A stretch of DNA of 64,000 bases from an uncultured Bacteroidales bacterium (GTDB lineage: Bacteria > Bacteroidota > Bacteroidia > Bacteroidales > Muribaculaceae): contig UQMZ01000002.1 of assembly GCA_900542185.1 (NCBI GenBank), positions 75,094 to 139,093 on the forward strand. The letters are read 5' to 3'. The translations under genes and the position numbers were made by a program. Position 1 is the first letter of the stretch. Every line of letters begins with the position of its first letter. Below are positions 62,757 to 64,000 of the stretch, piece by piece. Below the pieces are notes generated by a model that saw nothing but the letters and a program-made list of their open reading frames with translations, had not been told where the DNA came from and searched no databases.

Positions 62757-63872
62757 TTACTGATATTTAGGAGTTGTCCAGCCTTTCATCGGCACGATTG
62801 TCGAAGTGAACCAACCCTCTTCGTCCATCTGAACCGGATTTATGAACAAAGGCTGACGGGCAAACCCGCTTGGCATCTCCCTCTTGGATATCTCCGTCGC
62901 GTTATATGCCACATAACAGAACCCGTTCTCGCTTTGAAACACATGCATCGGATTGCAAGGCGATTCGAACTCTTCGCCTCCCTGTACCAGTATTTCTCCA
63001 TTCGAGGCTCCATCGGTCAAGGCTACCCCGTTACGGTCCAGATAAGGACCCGTAACCTTAGAGGCTTTGCCATAGCGTATCTCGGAGGTTCCGTCCGCCG
63101 CAGTAACCGTACCGAGAAGATAGAACTCTGAATTGCCTCCTCGGAACAGACATATATTCTTGAATTCCGGGCCTGCCACCTGAGTCGCGGCTCCCCTAAG
63201 CGTCGGAGCGTTGCCGCGACGAAGATTCAACTGCTGGATATAGCTGCCGTTCTCCGTGCTGTAACCAAGATAGTAATTTACTGACTGAAGCACCGACAGA
63301 TGCGGATATTTCAACTCGGTCACGCCGAGAGTCGCGGCGTCCAGGAATTTGCCCATGTCGTTATAAGGTCCCATGCCTGAGGATGCCGATGCGGCTCCGA
63401 AAGCATTGTCCTCATCAGTGGTGTACACCATCCAGTAATTGGCTCCGTTGATGGTACGGGCAAAGTCGGCCGAGACATTTGTGATCCTGCCCGTAATCCA
63501 GTCCGGATAGCTGCCTGTGACGATTGGTTCGCCGGTTTCCGGATCAGTCTCGCCGGTGAATTCTCGATATGTGAACGCCGTTTGGTTGGACGACCAGGAC
63601 ATGAGATCCGAAGACTGCAGCGAAGGACATGCATAGTCCAGACCGGCAGCCCATTGCGTTTCCTGGGACACGGCGGCAAAATTAGACGCACCTTTCAACA
63701 CGGTCCCTCCTGCCAGCGACGGCTCCCATACCGGATTGCGGTAGGAGGTGTTCTCGGGATTCTCGCTCCCTTCCCACACAAACTCTCCCTCGCCGCTGCC
63801 GTCTGTATCCGCGCACGATGCGAAGATCAGCGCCAGTGCCGGAATGGTCAGATATTTTATATACTTGTTCAT
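62757..63872 (-). CDS. GH43-like five-bladed propeller lipoprotein, probably non-catalytic
   Basis: 371 residues; lipobox LIFASC (Cys20). After the Ser/Gly/Glu-rich tether (SGEGEFVWEGSENPEN) comes SYRNPVWEPSLAGGTV, which matches the GH43 start in which ADP normally gives the catalytic Asp; here the position reads AGG. Blades with ACPSLQSSDLMSWS and YWMVYTTDED resemble GH43 or GH43-like binding proteins (SusE/F-like role). It may bind rather than cut an arabinose- or xylose-containing glycan; this is inferred. The first gene of the in-window cluster, 128 nt from the right edge. Confidence 0.78.
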   Translation of the reverse strand: MNKYIKYLTIPALALIFASCADTDGSGEGEFVWEGSENPENTSYRNPVWEPSLAGGTVLKGASNFAAVSQETQWAAGLDYACPSLQSSDLMSWSSNQTAFTYREFTGETDPETGEPIVTGSYPDWITGRITNVSADFARTINGANYWMVYTTDEDNAFGAASASSGMGPYNDMGKFLDAATLGVTELKYPHLSVLQSVNYYLGYSTENGSYIQQLNLRRGNAPTLRGAATQVAGPEFKNICLFRGGNSEFYLLGTVTAADGTSEIRYGKASKVTGPYLDRNGVALTDGASNGEILVQGGEEFESPCNPMHVFQSENGFCYVAYNATEISKREMPSGFARQPLFINPVQMDEEGWFTSTIVPMKGWTTPKYQ

Positions 63873-63957
63873 GATTGATTATCTCTTTAATTTAGGCATC
63901 GTTCCTTAAAAAATGTATTCGCCAGGGTCGCAGATGTGCCTCAGATTTAGTCTTGCA

Positions 63958-63991
63958 GACTCAGGAGCATAGCGGGCTATGTGACTGAGTC
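63958..63991. repeat. Inverted repeat at the right edge
   Basis: GACTCAG (63958-63964) pairs with CTGAGTC (63985-63991); inside, CATAG pairs with CTATG around CGGG. Frames through this stretch contain stops in both directions. It could be a terminator or repeat; not recognised. No other feature in 63873-64000. Confidence 0.5.
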
Positions 63992-64000
63992 AAAAGGCTA

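Noticed and set aside
63958..63991. Hairpin considered as an insertion-sequence end
   Set aside because: No transposase fragment or target-site duplication is visible; only a hairpin can be supported.

Overview
The window is 64 kb of a Bacteroidales chromosome, most likely from a Muribaculaceae-type gut bacterium (family-level inference). The evidence: repeated promoters of the Bacteroidetes form TTTG-N19-20-TAnnTTTG; few Shine-Dalgarno sequences; many SPII lipoproteins; surface families restricted to this phylum (DUF5119, DUF3575, fimbrillin-like proteins, TamL, type IX secretion C-termini); and a glycan-degradation cluster. I see no rRNA, tRNA, CRISPR array or transposase gene. Coding density is high. 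The first 48 kb is GC-rich with AT-rich intergenic regions; the right-hand 15 kb looks somewhat lower in GC.

Layout. 1-421: 5' part of a DUF5119-like lipoprotein gene. 880-4492: etfB-etfA-acyl-CoA dehydrogenase, with an ETF of the apparently bifurcating sequence type. 4665-9524: a secreted beta-propeller protein, CstA peptide transporter, a Bcp-type peroxiredoxin and a DUF1846 protein. 9521-13059 (minus): LepA and class I fumarase. 13427-18211: short exopolysaccharide export set (Wza, Wzc, RfbA, RfbC). 18313-28541: tightly overlapped envelope operon of a peptidoglycan amidase with an inserted golvesin-like domain, a GT2 protein, a DUF4922 HIT-like phosphorylase, an AmpG-like permease, TamL and a HAD phosphatase. 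28675-35386 (minus): fimbrillin-like surface locus with two paralogous lipoproteins around a DUF3575 protein and a second lipoprotein. 35815-41324 (minus): Zn/Cd P-type ATPase, Fur/Zur regulator, glutamate dehydrogenase, OmpA. 41696-48939: degenerate M23 protein, Dxr, RseP, RlmI, DPP III and a small HEAT-like protein. 49227-50552: an unrecognised single gene. 50746-63872 (minus): seven co-directional secreted proteins (SGNH esterase, alpha/alpha-barrel protein, GH2, sialidase-fold protein, two proteins with T9SS-like tails, GH43-like lipoprotein) that look like the distal part of a polysaccharide utilisation locus whose SusC/SusD part, if present, lies beyond the right edge.

Most noteworthy: (1) the 18313-28541 operon, which joins peptidoglycan cleavage, muropeptide-type import, a nucleotide-sugar phosphorylase-like enzyme and a two-part glycosyltransferase, and could be an undescribed wall-sugar recycling or modification route; (2) an amidase whose catalytic domain is split by a golvesin-like domain and strongly charged tracts; (3) a LytM/M23 protein lacking its zinc ligands; (4) several genes whose -7 box lies only 5-9 nt before the start codon, implying near-leaderless mRNAs; (5) a GH43-like lipoprotein lacking the usual first catalytic Asp.
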